DNA from: Pyrenula massariospora
Lineage: Eukaryota; Ascomycota; Eurotiomycetes; Pyrenulales; Pyrenulaceae
Direction of reading: 5' to 3'
Assembly (NCBI GenBank): GCA_021030905.1
Contig: JAGFMI010000018.1
Location: 744,001-808,000 of the forward strand
Length of the DNA: 64,000 nt
The notes below the pieces were generated by a model that was given only the letters and a program-made list of their open reading frames with translations, did not search any database and was not told the origin of the DNA. Shown here piece after piece: positions 11,744 to 22,489 of this stretch. Numbering within the stretch: the first letter of the stretch is position 1; the number at the start of each line of letters is the position of its first letter. The position numbers and the translations under genes are program-made.

Positions 11744-14014
11744 ATGAATATGGAACTAGCAGAGCAAAAGTTTCGTCTTAACCGAGAACTCCGAGAACAC
11801 CTCGGTCCAAATCGAGAGCGAGACTACGACGTTGTAATTGTCTTCTTGATATATTGGCAGGATGGCGACCTAGATTTTTTAGAAGAGGCTAGGGAGCTAG
11901 AGACATTCTTTCACGATAGATTCGGCTACCCGGTTCTCCATTGCAAAATCTCCAGCGAAAATTCCCACCTTTACCTACATTCCCGAATTATTGAGCTCAT
12001 AAATCGGTCAAAGTCAACGCGTTCCCTGACTATTATTCATTATGGCGGACACGGAGATGACGACGCTAATGACGACAACAAGCTGTCAGTCTGGGCGGCT
12101 AAAGATCAAGGTGGACCAACGGTTCAGTGGTCTGAGATTCAGCCGACACTGGGACGTGCTCAGGGAGATGTTCTACTGCTTTTAGATTGTTGTTACGCTG
12201 CCCAATCTGCAAGAAACTCTTTACGAGTGATCCCAAAAAATGTTGAGGTATTGGCTGCGTGTGCGATGAATCGTCAAACACGTAGACCTGGTCCTACCTC
12301 CTTCACATTTACTTTCATGAAGGTAGTTACGGAGCTTTTACACAAGGGAGAACCTATTTTCATCAGCGATATTCACCATCGTCTCTCGAACAAGGTCAAT
12401 AAGCTCCCTGAGACGCCAATCCACTACAGCGGCGACCCAAATAAGGCCTCGATTCGTTTAGAACCTATAATCGGAGGTCCAGAAACCAGTAGCTATCTCG
12501 CTTCCGAATCATCAATGTCCTTGCAAATATTGCTACGAACTCCTCTCAATGAGAACCTCATCAAGGAGGTCCTCTGGTGGTTAGGAAAATCTGCACCTAA
12601 GGAAGTTGTGCAAATTGATGTGACGGATCTGATAGAGCGTGTGGTGCAGCTCGAGCATTTCGTGAAAGGGGCCACTCGAGGCTCTACTAATAAGACGCTG
12701 GCTATCAGACTACCATCCTCCTTCAGGGATGAGGTAAGAGGTGCCTGGGAAATTTTCGTCGGTCGGTTGGAAAAGACTCTCGCAGCCTTGGTATCCCCAG
12801 GAAAAATGGATGGACAACCGTCCCAACATGAAGTCTTGCAGAAAAGCCAACTATATGGATTCTGTCAAGACCTTGATGAGAATATCTCTCAGTTACAAAG
12901 AACTATCGAGAGAGTCGTTTTATGCTTACCCGAGCTTCACAACGAGGCTGTTCTCCGGCAAAAACTTGAAAGTTCCGAAATGAGTGGCATTGGAGTGACC
13001 AACTCTCTAGAGGTCCGTCTTCGGACGTTTGTCTCGCCAGCACAGTCAAGGTTCCTAAGTACTGCATCCAGACTAGAAGCTCCAATTGGTGACAATATCC
13101 TTGGCGGACTTACTTTTCAGGAGCATTCAGAACATGGCCCCGTGATAATTGAATATAAGACCTTTGACAAAAGCGATGCAGAATTTAACAAAAAGCTTAT
13201 CATGGATCGCATGGATCGTCTTGCTGGCGTTTTGAATGCGGCTTGTACTGAGGATTTCCGCACCGCAGAGTGCCTGGGATGTATCTCAGACGAGGGAAAG
13301 GCTAAATATGGATTGGTCTTCCGCAATCTTCGTGGGAGTTCTGTTGAGCCGGTTTCTCTGTACACAGTCTTCGGAACACATACAGCAGGGAGAAGAGACC
13401 CGCAGCTTCCAACGTTGGGTGAAAAGTTCAGGCTTGCTCTCAAGATCGGTCGGGCCTTACTTAAATGGCATTGCGTTGGATGGGTACATCAAGGTATCGC
13501 AAGCTACAATATCTTCTTTCTGAAAGACATCGAAACCAAAAAAGTGGAATACTCAGAGCCGTATCTCTACGGATTCGAGTATTCAAGGGAGGACGACGGT
13601 TCTTCTGCCCGTAAAGCCAGCAAATATGAAGCTATACGCGACGTGTATAGACATTCAGAGCGTCAAGGGTGGCCTCCAGCTAAGAAACACCACAAAAAAC
13701 ATGATATCTATTCTTTCGGTCTACTTCTACTCGAGATCGGACTTTGGCGCCAGCTCCCGCAAACATTCGACCCTCTAATCCAAAAGGTAGGTCGCGCTGG
13801 ATTAGGGCAGAATCTCCTACAAAGGTCTAAAGGACTCCTAAGTCCTGATATGGGCTTAGCATATGAGTATGCCACAAGGACTTGTCTCAGAGGTGATTTC
13901 AGAATATCCATGGATGATGAGTATCAGTCTGAACTAGCTAGATCATTCGACTCTCAAGTTCTGGACAAGGTAGCCGTAGGCACTGGAGTAGACGGAGAAA
14001 TAATTAAAGCCTGA
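11744..14014 (+). CDS. Caspase-like protease fused to degenerate kinase domain
   Basis: A single exon encodes 756 residues from the ATG at 11744; a second ATG follows two codons later. Residues ~25-270 form a caspase-hemoglobinase (C14-like) fold with HYGGHG (His103 as likely catalytic) and DCCYA (Cys150 as likely nucleophile), each preceded by a hydrophobic beta strand. A helical linker follows. Residues ~430-740 form a kinase-like domain of the type common in fungal HeLo-kinase proteins, here with HQGIASYN (582-589) where HRDxxxxN would stand. It therefore lacks the catalytic Asp, and YGFEYS replaces the DFG region. It is likely a pseudokinase sensor controlling a protease. Fungal caspase-like proteins with regulatory domains belong to the programmed-cell-death repertoire. 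The substrate is unknown; the divergent kinase-ankyrin gene is a possible partner (inference). Confidence 0.8.
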   Translation: MNMELAEQKFRLNRELREHLGPNRERDYDVVIVFLIYWQDGDLDFLEEARELETFFHDRFGYPVLHCKISSENSHLYLHSRIIELINRSKSTRSLTIIHYGGHGDDDANDDNKLSVWAAKDQGGPTVQWSEIQPTLGRAQGDVLLLLDCCYAAQSARNSLRVIPKNVEVLAACAMNRQTRRPGPTSFTFTFMKVVTELLHKGEPIFISDIHHRLSNKVNKLPETPIHYSGDPNKASIRLEPIIGGPETSSYLASESSMSLQILLRTPLNENLIKEVLWWLGKSAPKEVVQIDVTDLIERVVQLEHFVKGATRGSTNKTLAIRLPSSFRDEVRGAWEIFVGRLEKTLAALVSPGKMDGQPSQHEVLQKSQLYGFCQDLDENISQLQRTIERVVLCLPELHNEAVLRQKLESSEMSGIGVTNSLEVRLRTFVSPAQSRFLSTASRLEAPIGDNILGGLTFQEHSEHGPVIIEYKTFDKSDAEFNKKLIMDRMDRLAGVLNAACTEDFRTAECLGCISDEGKAKYGLVFRNLRGSSVEPVSLYTVFGTHTAGRRDPQLPTLGEKFRLALKIGRALLKWHCVGWVHQGIASYNIFFLKDIETKKVEYSEPYLYGFEYSREDDGSSARKASKYEAIRDVYRHSERQGWPPAKKHHKKHDIYSFGLLLLEIGLWRQLPQTFDPLIQKVGRAGLGQNLLQRSKGLLSPDMGLAYEYATRTCLRGDFRISMDDEYQSELARSFDSQVLDKVAVGTGVDGEIIKA

Positions 14015-14077
14015 GGCCTTGATGTGCCACAGGGAACTTATTATCAAAGCATTCCACTCTTTACTTCACGGCCTGAA

Positions 14078-14440
14078 CTAAGCGCGACTAAGCTGTTCCT
14101 CGGATACCGCTTGTGCGTCATTTATTGAGTCCCCATTCTCGTTGCATAGCGTGTATGTCTTGAGTGTGGTATCGACGGTCGAGATGAGGAAGGGACCAAG
14201 GAGAGCTCGGTGCTCTGGGTGAGACAAATATACCTTATCCCCGGGCCTGAATCTGCTCTATCGAGGTGTTGTTAGTCATTTGGGCTATCGAGGATAGAAA
14301 AGTGACTTTACGATCGTTGAGGGGTTGATCCTTGGTCGTAAGCCTTTCGAAGCAGAATGCTCTTGTCCCCGGTAATCTCGGTCCAGGTTTGATTCTGACT
14401 GTGGTGATCTAAGCCCCTCATCTTTCTCGCTCCCTGACAT
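14078..14440 (-). CDS. 102-residue protein with SH3-like barrel segment
   Basis: Two exons (14440-14312 and 14257-14078) give 102 residues. The intron of 54 bases has a GTAAAG donor, a GACTAAC branch site and a TAG acceptor, and removing it keeps the frame. The N-terminal ~43 residues are polar and probably disordered. The C-terminal part reads FRPGDKVYLSHPEH, GPFLISTV, KTYTLCNENGDSI and VSEEQL. This is the pattern of small SH3/chromo-like barrels seen in many fungal hypothetical proteins and at the ends of some integrases. It converges on the caspase-kinase gene, with about 63 bases between stops. No function can be assigned. A single-domain remnant of a larger element is an alternative, but the intact start, intron and stop favour a real gene. 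Confidence 0.65.
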
Positions 14441-16077
14441 GATGGATGAAAAGATTCTATGATTTTCAGACTTTATCTTAGAAAGATTCGCGGCGCGGAA
14501 ATCGGGTGAAGTTGTCGGTGATTGCCTGGGTCATTGCCTCGACTCAAACCTATCGCCTCACCGACTTCTTATGCACCGTGCCTCGTAGGCGCCACCAGTT
14601 AGCCTGCCCGATCTAAGCCTCGTCTTGTGATACAGACATGCACGATGATCAATCAACCTCACCTGGCAGACTTGTACCGAATGATGGACGGCCAGACGAG
14701 CGTAATCCTCTACTGCAACGTAAACATCCATTGACATTGGATTCAATCGATTTCCGACGGCTACCCAGCTTACTCTGTCAAGAATTCTACCGCCCTGGTA
14801 CCTGCTCTAGGCTGCTATCCGTACCTTGATAGGACCATCTTTCGAAACTCGTAGCTGGTGACCACCCTGTGAGTTAACCTCGCTCTACTAAGCATTGTAA
14901 TACTAGCGTCTTCTTACCCTAGATAAACTACACCCAAAGTACGGGAACGGCAACTCCACTTACCTTCGAGATAAACGATAGCACTGGTCAGTCTCATCCA
15001 AAAACCTTCTGTTATTGCTATGGTCTCTAGAGCAAACAGTTCTATCACACTACATGTGACGGTTTTGACAATCAGAACTTCTTTGATAGTACACTGCTTA
15101 ACAAGAAGGATAAAGCACTACAATATACTTCGTAGCTATGACTGGATCGGTATAATATACATGTTTTTCGTATCTCTTACCGCTTACCAAGGGTCAAAAT
15201 GGTTTGCATGTGTCAGGTCTTCACCTAGTGATCTAGAGATGTAGCTGTCTCTTCATACTAATAAAATATACCTCGGTGCCGTGGTCAAAGAGTATACACA
15301 AAAGATTATGACCACGAAATCGTTTGTGTGTAAAATCAATCCCCATTCGAGGTTTGGCATTGCAAAAAGCTACGATTCTGCATGAAGTGGTCTAGGTAGC
15401 GAGAGCAGTCACAAGAAACTGTACAAAGGCCTGTGATAAATCAGTGGTAAGGAAGACAGGAACAGCGACCTGGTTTGGTTTACCAGTAAACTTTGGCAAC
15501 CCCTCCGACAGTTACAATTCTTATAGGATAGCAGACCATTGACTGATAGCGTCCCTAATATATAACGATACCACTTAAAGAACTGCAGCTTGGGGCAAAA
15601 TCAGTGCGTATGCGAACTCTAACCGTAAGTGGAAGCAAAGTATTTCGCTACCATCAGCATTGTGAGATTCATCATAGACATGGCAGCAGAAAGTAAGCTC
15701 CAATGATAAATTAACAAGACGAAACAAACACCATGTCGGTCAATGCCTGGGATAGTCTCATGATAAAGGAGCAGCTGTACTAGAAACATGAATAGTATTG
15801 CATAAAGTCAATTAATATAGGGCAAAATGTGCACAAATTGCAAAGCTCTTCCGCGACAGACTTTGATGCTTAGATTCAAGCTTCACCTGCAAGTATGTAT
15901 GATTCCAATCGCCTCGTGGCGAGGCTGCAGCACACGGGCCTTGTGAAGAGGTCGGAGTCTCACACGGAGACAAATGGGATCTTAGGCAGTGAACGATGAA
16001 TCTGAAGCTCTTAGTAATTGTAAGGAAATAGTCGTTCTGTCATTTTGCTCATTTGCGCGCAGGCTCGCTATTTACCT
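14441..16077. other. Gene-free 1.6-kb stretch
   Basis: No supported gene. Short frames at 14.6-14.8 and 15.0-15.2 kb show no conserved motifs. The stretch is probably intergenic or decayed accessory DNA. Confidence 0.4.
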
Positions 16078-17210
16078 TTAGTTTGTGGCTATGCCATTGC
16101 CAACGATAAAGACAACTAGGACGGCTGCATAACTACATTATATAAGCTTCAAGTCTCAAATTAAAGTTTGCGTGGACAAGCAAGCACTGTAAGGTAAAGT
16201 CAAAAGATTGCTTACGTTGCTCCAGCAATGATCGTTTCTCTTGTGTTCGCTTTGGCAAAAGCTGAAAGAAAAGTAACAAAGATAGCAAAGAATATAAAGA
16301 TAGCGATAGTTTTTACTCTCATAGATTTCAAAGCATTCACTACAAGGACAGGAATTAATAACAGAACTATTATGAGACCTGCAATGATGAAGCGGGCAAG
16401 ATAATCGACCACAGCGGCCGAAAAAATATAGATGTTAGCATCTCGCGAGACTTGACTGCGATAAGACTATGAACATAGAATGATTAGAGAAAGCAATGGC
16501 TATAGGTGTATAGGTATTACCAGGCTTGTAATCGAGTGCACATAGATCATAGTATCCTCTATCAAATCCTCGAAAGGCTGCAAAGCACTATCTGTCGTTG
16601 TGATAGGCTTGATTAGATCGTTCTCTTGCCTCAGGAAATCAGTCTCCTCTCGAGCAATACAACCTGTATACTCCACCCAGTTTCGTAAATTGAAGATGTC
16701 GCGGGGTCTGGCAGGCTTGAGGCTAAAGATGCGGTCGGTTCTATCAAGAAAGCTATCTTTGGGATAGCTATTACTACCGTTTCAGGGAAAGCTCTTGACC
16801 CTTGCAAGGCAAATGTATACGGCTGCCTTACCGTAATCTCGCAAAGCTATATCAATGTCTGCCACCAGCCTTTCTCTGTCCACATTCTTATCCCTTCTTA
16901 AGCTGCCCAGGAAAATCGGCCGTAGTTCCTCTTTATCGATGCACTGTAACTGCTGTTCGAGTACAGATATGTGATCTTGCTTCATCAGCAGCATCCGCGC
17001 GCGTAGCGACGAGAAACGACGACATAGAAAGAATGAAGGGTGCGAGCCCATAAGAGTCGAGAAGCGAGGATAACCATTCGGGTAATCTTCCACTATTGTC
17101 ACACGTTTTGTGCTATTAGAAAAAGAAAGGCGCCGCAAGCTTGGACCGAGTCCAAATAAAGGATGATACCTTGAGGTCCGTGGCTCGTCTGAGCCGGCTG
17201 GCCGAACCAT
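16078..17210 (-). CDS. DUF6594 family multi-pass membrane protein
   Basis: Exons 17210-16832, 16756-16521, 16466-16216 and 16132-16078 join in frame to about 306 residues. Hallmarks of DUF6594 appear in order: GYPRFSTLMGSHPSFFLCRR; LRARMLLMKQDHISVLE; DKNVDRERLVADIDIALRDY; LKPARPRDIFNLRNWVE; and two or three C-terminal hydrophobic helices ending IIAGATYAAVLVVFIVGNG. The final Thr codon is split by an intron. The family is widespread and expanded in Pezizomycotina, often beside other accessory genes, and its function is unknown. The start is the first in-frame ATG. A 57-base in-frame segment at about 17115-17171 with GT-AG ends may be a further intron near the N-terminus. Confidence 0.85.
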
Positions 17211-17360
17211 CTTCGCGTAATCCGGGCTCCGGACTCGTAGCAACTGTTACCAGACGCGACGATAATATGCCATCCTTTCTGAAAGGCGCGCCGAAGATCG
17301 TCCAACCGTAGCTGCATTATGTTTAAGTATCATTTTATACGAGACGAGGTCGTGATGATG

Positions 17361-17392
<32 letters not shown>

Positions 17393-17871
17393 GATTTTTA
17401 ATTTATCATATATTAATATTAGATTGATAAATTCCATAATTATTTCAATTATAATTCAGTTATTATATAATTAATTTTTTATAATAATCTATATTTTTAT
17501 ATTAATTAATACATGTATAATATAAAATATAGATTGTAGGGTTATGGGGGATGACTCTATTTACTCCGCCGTATCAACCGGAGTTCACCCTTGCACGCTT
17601 TGGACCCACCTAGAGCTCCAAAAATTTCTAGCCTGGGCGCACGTAGCTCCTCCTCGAGAACTACGTTCTCCATGGTCAAGTCAACTTCAGCTGATGGAAC
17701 ACATCTCTGAGCTCCACACAACGGGCTCGCCGACACTCTGCTTGCCCAAGTCGAGTAAAGAATCGCTATCAACCTATCTTCCGTCATGAAACGATTACGA
17801 AAACTACAAAACCCGGCGTATCCTACATCATCACTGGTTTCCCCCCGCTCTACCGTTAATTTACCTCTGAA
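17211..17871. other. Intergenic, island right border
   Basis: It holds the presumed promoter of the DUF6594 gene, the AT-rich patch, and the promoter of the Rpc25 gene. No gene seen. Confidence 0.5.
17354..17533. repeat. ATA microsatellite and AT-rich patch 3
   Basis: An (ATA)n run of about ten units is followed by roughly 140 bases of nearly pure A+T. It marks the right edge of the accessory island, as patch 1 marks the left. Confidence 0.65.
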
Positions 17872-18590
17872 ATGTTTATATTAGTGCGGTTTCCAGGTTA
17901 AAATTATTCTGTAATTTGTACTAATAGATCTCAGAGTGAGCTTACGGACCTTGTCCAAATCAAGCCTCATGAATTCCACTGCAACCTCGCAGAGCTTGTC
18001 GAGGACAAAATCAACGAAAAGTACTCCGACAAGGTGATCCAGAAGATTGGCCTTTGCATGTACATGTATGACCTCCTCGACGCTTCCGAGGGTCTCATTG
18101 GCCATGGAGACGGTATAGTTAATGTGAATGGTATACTCGCTATTTCCTCTTATGATCTTCCCGCCGCTTAACCAGAACAGTCCGCTTCCGCCTCCTCGTC
18201 TTCCGCCCCTTTCACACTGAGGTCCTCCTCGGCCGCGTTATCGCCATCTCACCCACTAGTATTCAGATCTCTCTTGATTTCTTCGAAGCTATCACCGTTC
18301 CACCAGAACTGTTGTTCGAGAATACGTCATTTGAGTTAGATGACGCACAGGGTGGGGGGTGGAAATGGAACAATGACGGAAGCGATTTGTGGATTGATTT
18401 AGGAGATACAGTCAGAGTCAGGGTGGAGAAAGAGGAGTGGACGGACCAAACGCCGAAAGGCCCAGTGACCTCGAGAGGGGACACGGCGATGGTTGGAGCA
18501 GAGGGGACGCTGGAGGAGGTGGAGAGAGAGCCGTATAAGATCGTGGCAAGCATGAATGTCGCTGGGATGGGACCGGTCCAGTGGTGGTGA
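17872..18590 (+). CDS. rpc25: RNA polymerase III subunit Rpc25
   Basis: Three exons (17872-17883, 17935-18130, 18181-18590) give 205 residues. The first exon encodes only MFIL; the next resumes SELTDLVQIKPHEF, the normal start of Rpc25/RPC8. Further family marks are INEKYSDKVIQKIGLC, SEGLIGHGDGIVNVNV, FRLLVFRPFHTEVLLG, an SHS2-to-OB transition, and the end GMGPVQWW. Rpc25 pairs with Rpc17 as the stalk of RNA polymerase III, equivalent to Rpb7, and helps initiate tRNA and 5S rRNA transcription in the nucleus. The choice of the GTGCGG donor for intron 1 rests on frame and family alignment. It converges with the Hpm1 gene, with only about 108 bases between stops. Confidence 0.9.
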
Positions 18591-18698
18591 AAGGCGTGAT
18601 TTTAGTACTAGGGAATAAACCTAGAAGGAGAGCGTATATCAATTTATATGCGTTTAGTCAAGATTTCTATTCGATCTTTCGCTCTTAATGGGCTTTCC

Positions 18699-20103
18699 CT
18701 ACTTCACGATCTCTAAAATTACTCTTCCAACCCCAGACTCGCCATTCGCTTCCGATCCCCTATCTCCACCTCCACCCTCTTTGCTCTCCCACACGTTTCT
18801 CACTGTTTCCCCCTGTCTCTTCACCTCCGCCACGAACTCCTCCACTCCCCCACCTACTCCAAAATACACCTTTTTCGCCGCTACCAACGCTCTTGCTCTC
18901 CCACCCCCTAGCAATCCGAGAACCGTCTCTGTGAAGCTCCGCAACGTTGCTGGACTGTATATTGTCTCCGAAGCCAGGATCAGTGTCTCTATCTCGTGGC
19001 GATTCTCCGTTCCCAGGTCATGCAGAAACCCCTCCCTCACCACCTCCACAAAATCCTTCCCCCACGCCCCACTGACCAGCGCCATAGAAATCTCCTCCCG
19101 CTCCAGATCCTTCCGGAAACTCTCAACCAGCTCCGACGTGACATCCAGTTCGCCCTCTTGCCCCTGCCCCAGCTGCTCATCTCCCCCCTGCCGTCCAGCC
19201 ACTCGGTCCCCACTGCTATCCTCCGCCCTCCCGCGCCGCCCCTCCGCCCAGGTAATCACCACATTCGGCAAACTCGCAACCTCCAGCACCCTCTCATTAT
19301 AATCCGCGAGCGTGACGTGCACTCTCCTCCCCCTCCCCCTCCCCCTCCCCCCACCAGTCCTCTCTCTAAACACAGCATCGAGCACCGCGCACGTCGGCAA
19401 CCCAGTCCCACAGCCCAGCTCGACGACGTGCAGAACCCCATCCCCGTCTCCGTGGAGCTTCCAGCGAGTGTCAGAGGTGAGGAAGGCGGCGAGGTCGCGG
19501 CTGCACTCCCACGTCTTGAGGCCGCCTTCGTAGATGTTTGGGAGGAGGTCGGTTGGGGCGGAGATGAGGGGGGGTGGGGAGGTGGGGTCGGACTCGGCGA
19601 GGAGTTGGGTAAGGATGTCGAAGTGGGTACGGCGGGGGAGGTGGGTTGGTGGGTGAGGGTGGTTGAGGGTGGGGATGGGGAGGATGTCATAGGAGAGGTT
19701 TGAGGGGAGGGTGGAGAGCTGGAGAGGTGAGGAGAGCGGATGGGTTAGTGGTTTGGGTGTGAAGAGGTACTGGGTTGGGGGGGAACAGGTTTAAGAGAGA
19801 CGGGGGAGAGGGTTTAAATGATGAGAGAGGTCTTCAGAAACTGTCATTGAGATGAAAGAAGCGGGAATAAGAAATAAAGCAAAGATGTAGCAGAGCTTAT
19901 GTCCACAAGGAAATGGAATAGAAAATTTCACAGAACCTTACCGTTTCCTCCAGGTCATGTCTTCGAGGGGTAATTGCCTCCGCTACCTCTCTTCGCTCAT
20001 TGATGTGAGTATCCCTCAAATCCTTGATAACTTGCTTCTCGCTCTCCGACAGCTCGTCTGAATCTATGTCGTCGCCGGAGAAGCTGAAGGTGAAGGAGGA
20101 CAT
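18699..20103 (-). CDS. HPM1: Protein-histidine N-methyltransferase Hpm1 (METTL18-like)
   Basis: Two exons (20103-19942 and 19718-18699) yield 393 residues. The N-terminus MSSFTFSFSGDDID and the following HDLEET-LSTLPSNLSYDIL junction match fungal Hpm1. The methyltransferase core shows IYEGGLKTWECSRDLA and motif I VVELGCGTGLP, then VTLADYN and a late SETIYSP motif. In yeast, Hpm1 methylates one histidine of ribosomal protein uL3. The intron of 223 bases is long for this window. A second in-frame acceptor at 19770 would add 17 residues. GC-rich low-complexity insertions follow motif I (RGRGRGRR and GGRARALV), which is unusual but keeps the frame. Confidence 0.85.
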
Positions 20104-20541
20104 GATGAAAGTGCGCGCCGAGCAAGTTTGATAAATGTGCAATGGGAAAAGGGACTTCAATACTTTCGGGATAAAAACTTTCTCAGAATTAGACCAGAAT
20201 TAGCTGAACTTATTACAAGAGCATAGGGATCCAGTTGAAGAACTTCCAAAGACCCAAGATTATTCGAGCTATGGTGTTGCTGCGTTGGGTTATGTCGAAA
20301 GTTGAACGGATTAGTTCAAACTAATGGTCATAGTCTTTCAGTATAGGGCATTTTCTAGACAATGACAATAGTTTTTTATACATGTTTGTGTAACATTCAA
20401 TCTTGACAGAGCCTAACAATGCCGGCTAGTTCTCCAAGCAGATTTCCTCGCGATCTAAATCCATTTCACAGGTACGCCGTCCTCGCTTGAAATCACATGT
20501 CATAACCAATTAACTAGCAGTCGTTTGGACTACATCTGCAA
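20104..20541. other. Intergenic, Hpm1 upstream region
   Basis: Promoter side of Hpm1 and 3' flank of the cystathionine gamma-lyase gene. Nothing else seen. Confidence 0.5.
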
Positions 20542-21925
20542 TCACGCCTTGACACCATTCGTAATCTTCGGCGCCACGACGGCTCTCTCCAGCGCTCTTA
20601 ATACATCCTTCTTCAAATCCTCAGCATCCTCGATCCCGCAGCTAATCCTCACCAGGTCATCGAATACACCAGCCGCTTCTCGCTCCGATCTCGGAATCCC
20701 AGCATGGGTCATACTGCTGGGTACCTCGACTAAGCTCTCCACCCCTCCCAGACTCTCTGCTAGCACAAATACTTTTGTATTCTGGCAGAATCTCTCTGCT
20801 GCATCATGACCACCTTTGATGCGAAAACTCAACATCCCACCACCAAGGCCATCCCTATGCTGCCCGAGGGCGATTTTTCGGTGTCGGTGGGAAGCGATGC
20901 CTGGATAGTTCACGGCAATGACATGCGGTGAAGATTCAAGGGCGTTAGCAACGGCAAGAGCATTTACAGATGCTTCCCGGGCACGGAGATGAAGCGTTTT
21001 GAGGCCACGGTGGGCGAGCCAACAGTCGAAAGCCGAGGGGACGGCGCCAATGGCGTTTTGGAGAAAGGTAAGCCGCTCTTTGAGTTCAGCAGAATTAAAG
21101 GCAGCGACACCCATTACGACATCCTGTAAGAGGTCAGCAAATGGTTCGAGACAGGTGAGTAATGGTTCATACCGAATGGCCGTTGATGTACTTTGTAACA
21201 GAGTGAACAACGATATCGGCCCCGTGGTCTAGCGGGTTCTGTATGTACGGACTGAGGAATGTATTGTCCACCACGACCAGAATTCCATGTTGATGCGCTA
21301 TTGTAGCCACTGCGCGAATGTCCACCAAGCTAAGCGTAGGATTGCTCGGGCTCTCAATCCAGATGAGCTTTGTTTCCGGTCTAATCAGCTCTGCCACATC
21401 CAACTCTATGCTGGGTGAGAATGTGACCTGCACGCCATGTGCAGCCGCAACCTTTGTAAAGTATCTGTGGGTACCACCGTACACATCTGATACGGAAACG
21501 ACATGAGAGCCTGCAGCTAGAGACTGCAGAATCGTGGCGGTAGTGGCAGAGCCAGAGGAGAAGGCGAGGGCGAATCGTGCATGCTCAAGGGCAGCAATGG
21601 CCTCTTCAAAATTATCCCTGAGTACCGTTTAAGAAGACATACGACGAGATATTTTGTCCGTAACTACATACCTGTTGGGATTGCCACTCCTACTGTATTC
21701 GTATTGTCCAATTGGCTTCCCCACTCCTGTCTGACCAAAAGTCGTAGATAAAGAGATCGGCTCGATCACTGCTCCTGTAGAAGGGTCCAATGGCGCGCCG
21801 GCATGAACAGCCAAAGTGCCGAAATTGTGCACCGGTGTCGGCGCCCTCGGGGGTGTCTCAACGCATCCATCTTCTTGTGTTAGAATTCGTTCGTGAGGTC
21901 GAAGCGGCAACGGAGAAACGGCCAT
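20542..21925 (-). CDS. CYS3: Cystathionine gamma-lyase
   Basis: Three exons (21925-21672, 21617-21173, 21123-20542) encode 426 residues of a fold-type I PLP enzyme of the Cys/Met metabolism family. Visible are FGTLAVHAGAPLDPSTGAV, YEYSRSGNPNR, SSGSATT, VYGGTHRYF, the VVDNTF strand and SVTKYINGHS, whose lysine binds PLP. The C-terminal domain has SLGGVESLVEVPSSMTHAGIP. The pattern fits cystathionine gamma-lyase, which splits cystathionine to cysteine, 2-oxobutyrate and ammonia in reverse transsulfuration. Cystathionine gamma-synthase and O-acetylhomoserine sulfhydrylase are relatives, but the length and C-terminal motif favour the lyase. Both introns are about 50 bases long. The protein shows no targeting peptide, so it is cytosolic. 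Confidence 0.88.
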
Positions 21926-22489
21926 GCTTGTGGCGGAGCGGGGAAAGAGGTTGAACGCGGAAGCCCACAGGCTACAATTCTAGGAAGCCTCAAGAGATAT
22001 CAAGCGCAAGATCGAGCTCTTGTGCAGCTTATGATTCATTTATACCAATGGACACCATCCCGATGTTTTGGACTCAGGTACCAGAAAACTATATTTGGAA
22101 TGGACTCGAATGACGCCATTCTCAACGGTGGAGCTGACCTGATCCCCATCAGGAAGCTTCTGCAGCTCCGGCTTACAAACCCTGGTTGCGAATACGCTGG
22201 TATCGGAGATCCCACGGTTGTCTGGGGGTACCAGTCCTACGCAGCGGTGCGTAGCATTGGGAAGCATCTGTTTTCTTATGATATATTATTTGCAGACCAT
22301 GCTATATAGGATATGAATTCGTAGTACAGTTCAAGGCCGCCGACTGGATATATTCAGTGAACACGCCTTGGATCTGCGCCGGACAATTGCTCACTTTGGA
22401 ATCTCATTACAGCCAATCACCCCACAAAATAGTCGAGTACCATCCATGTTGTTGAGGACGTGCTCTTCAGGAGCGGCCTCACGCAAAGA
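21926..22489. other. Intergenic
   Basis: Promoter of the cystathionine gamma-lyase gene and 3' flank of the carboxylesterase gene. No gene seen. Confidence 0.5.

Noticed and set aside
17544-17789. 81-codon plus-strand frame before Rpc25
   Set aside because: Begins at an AT-rich patch, no motif, with an equal-sized antisense frame.
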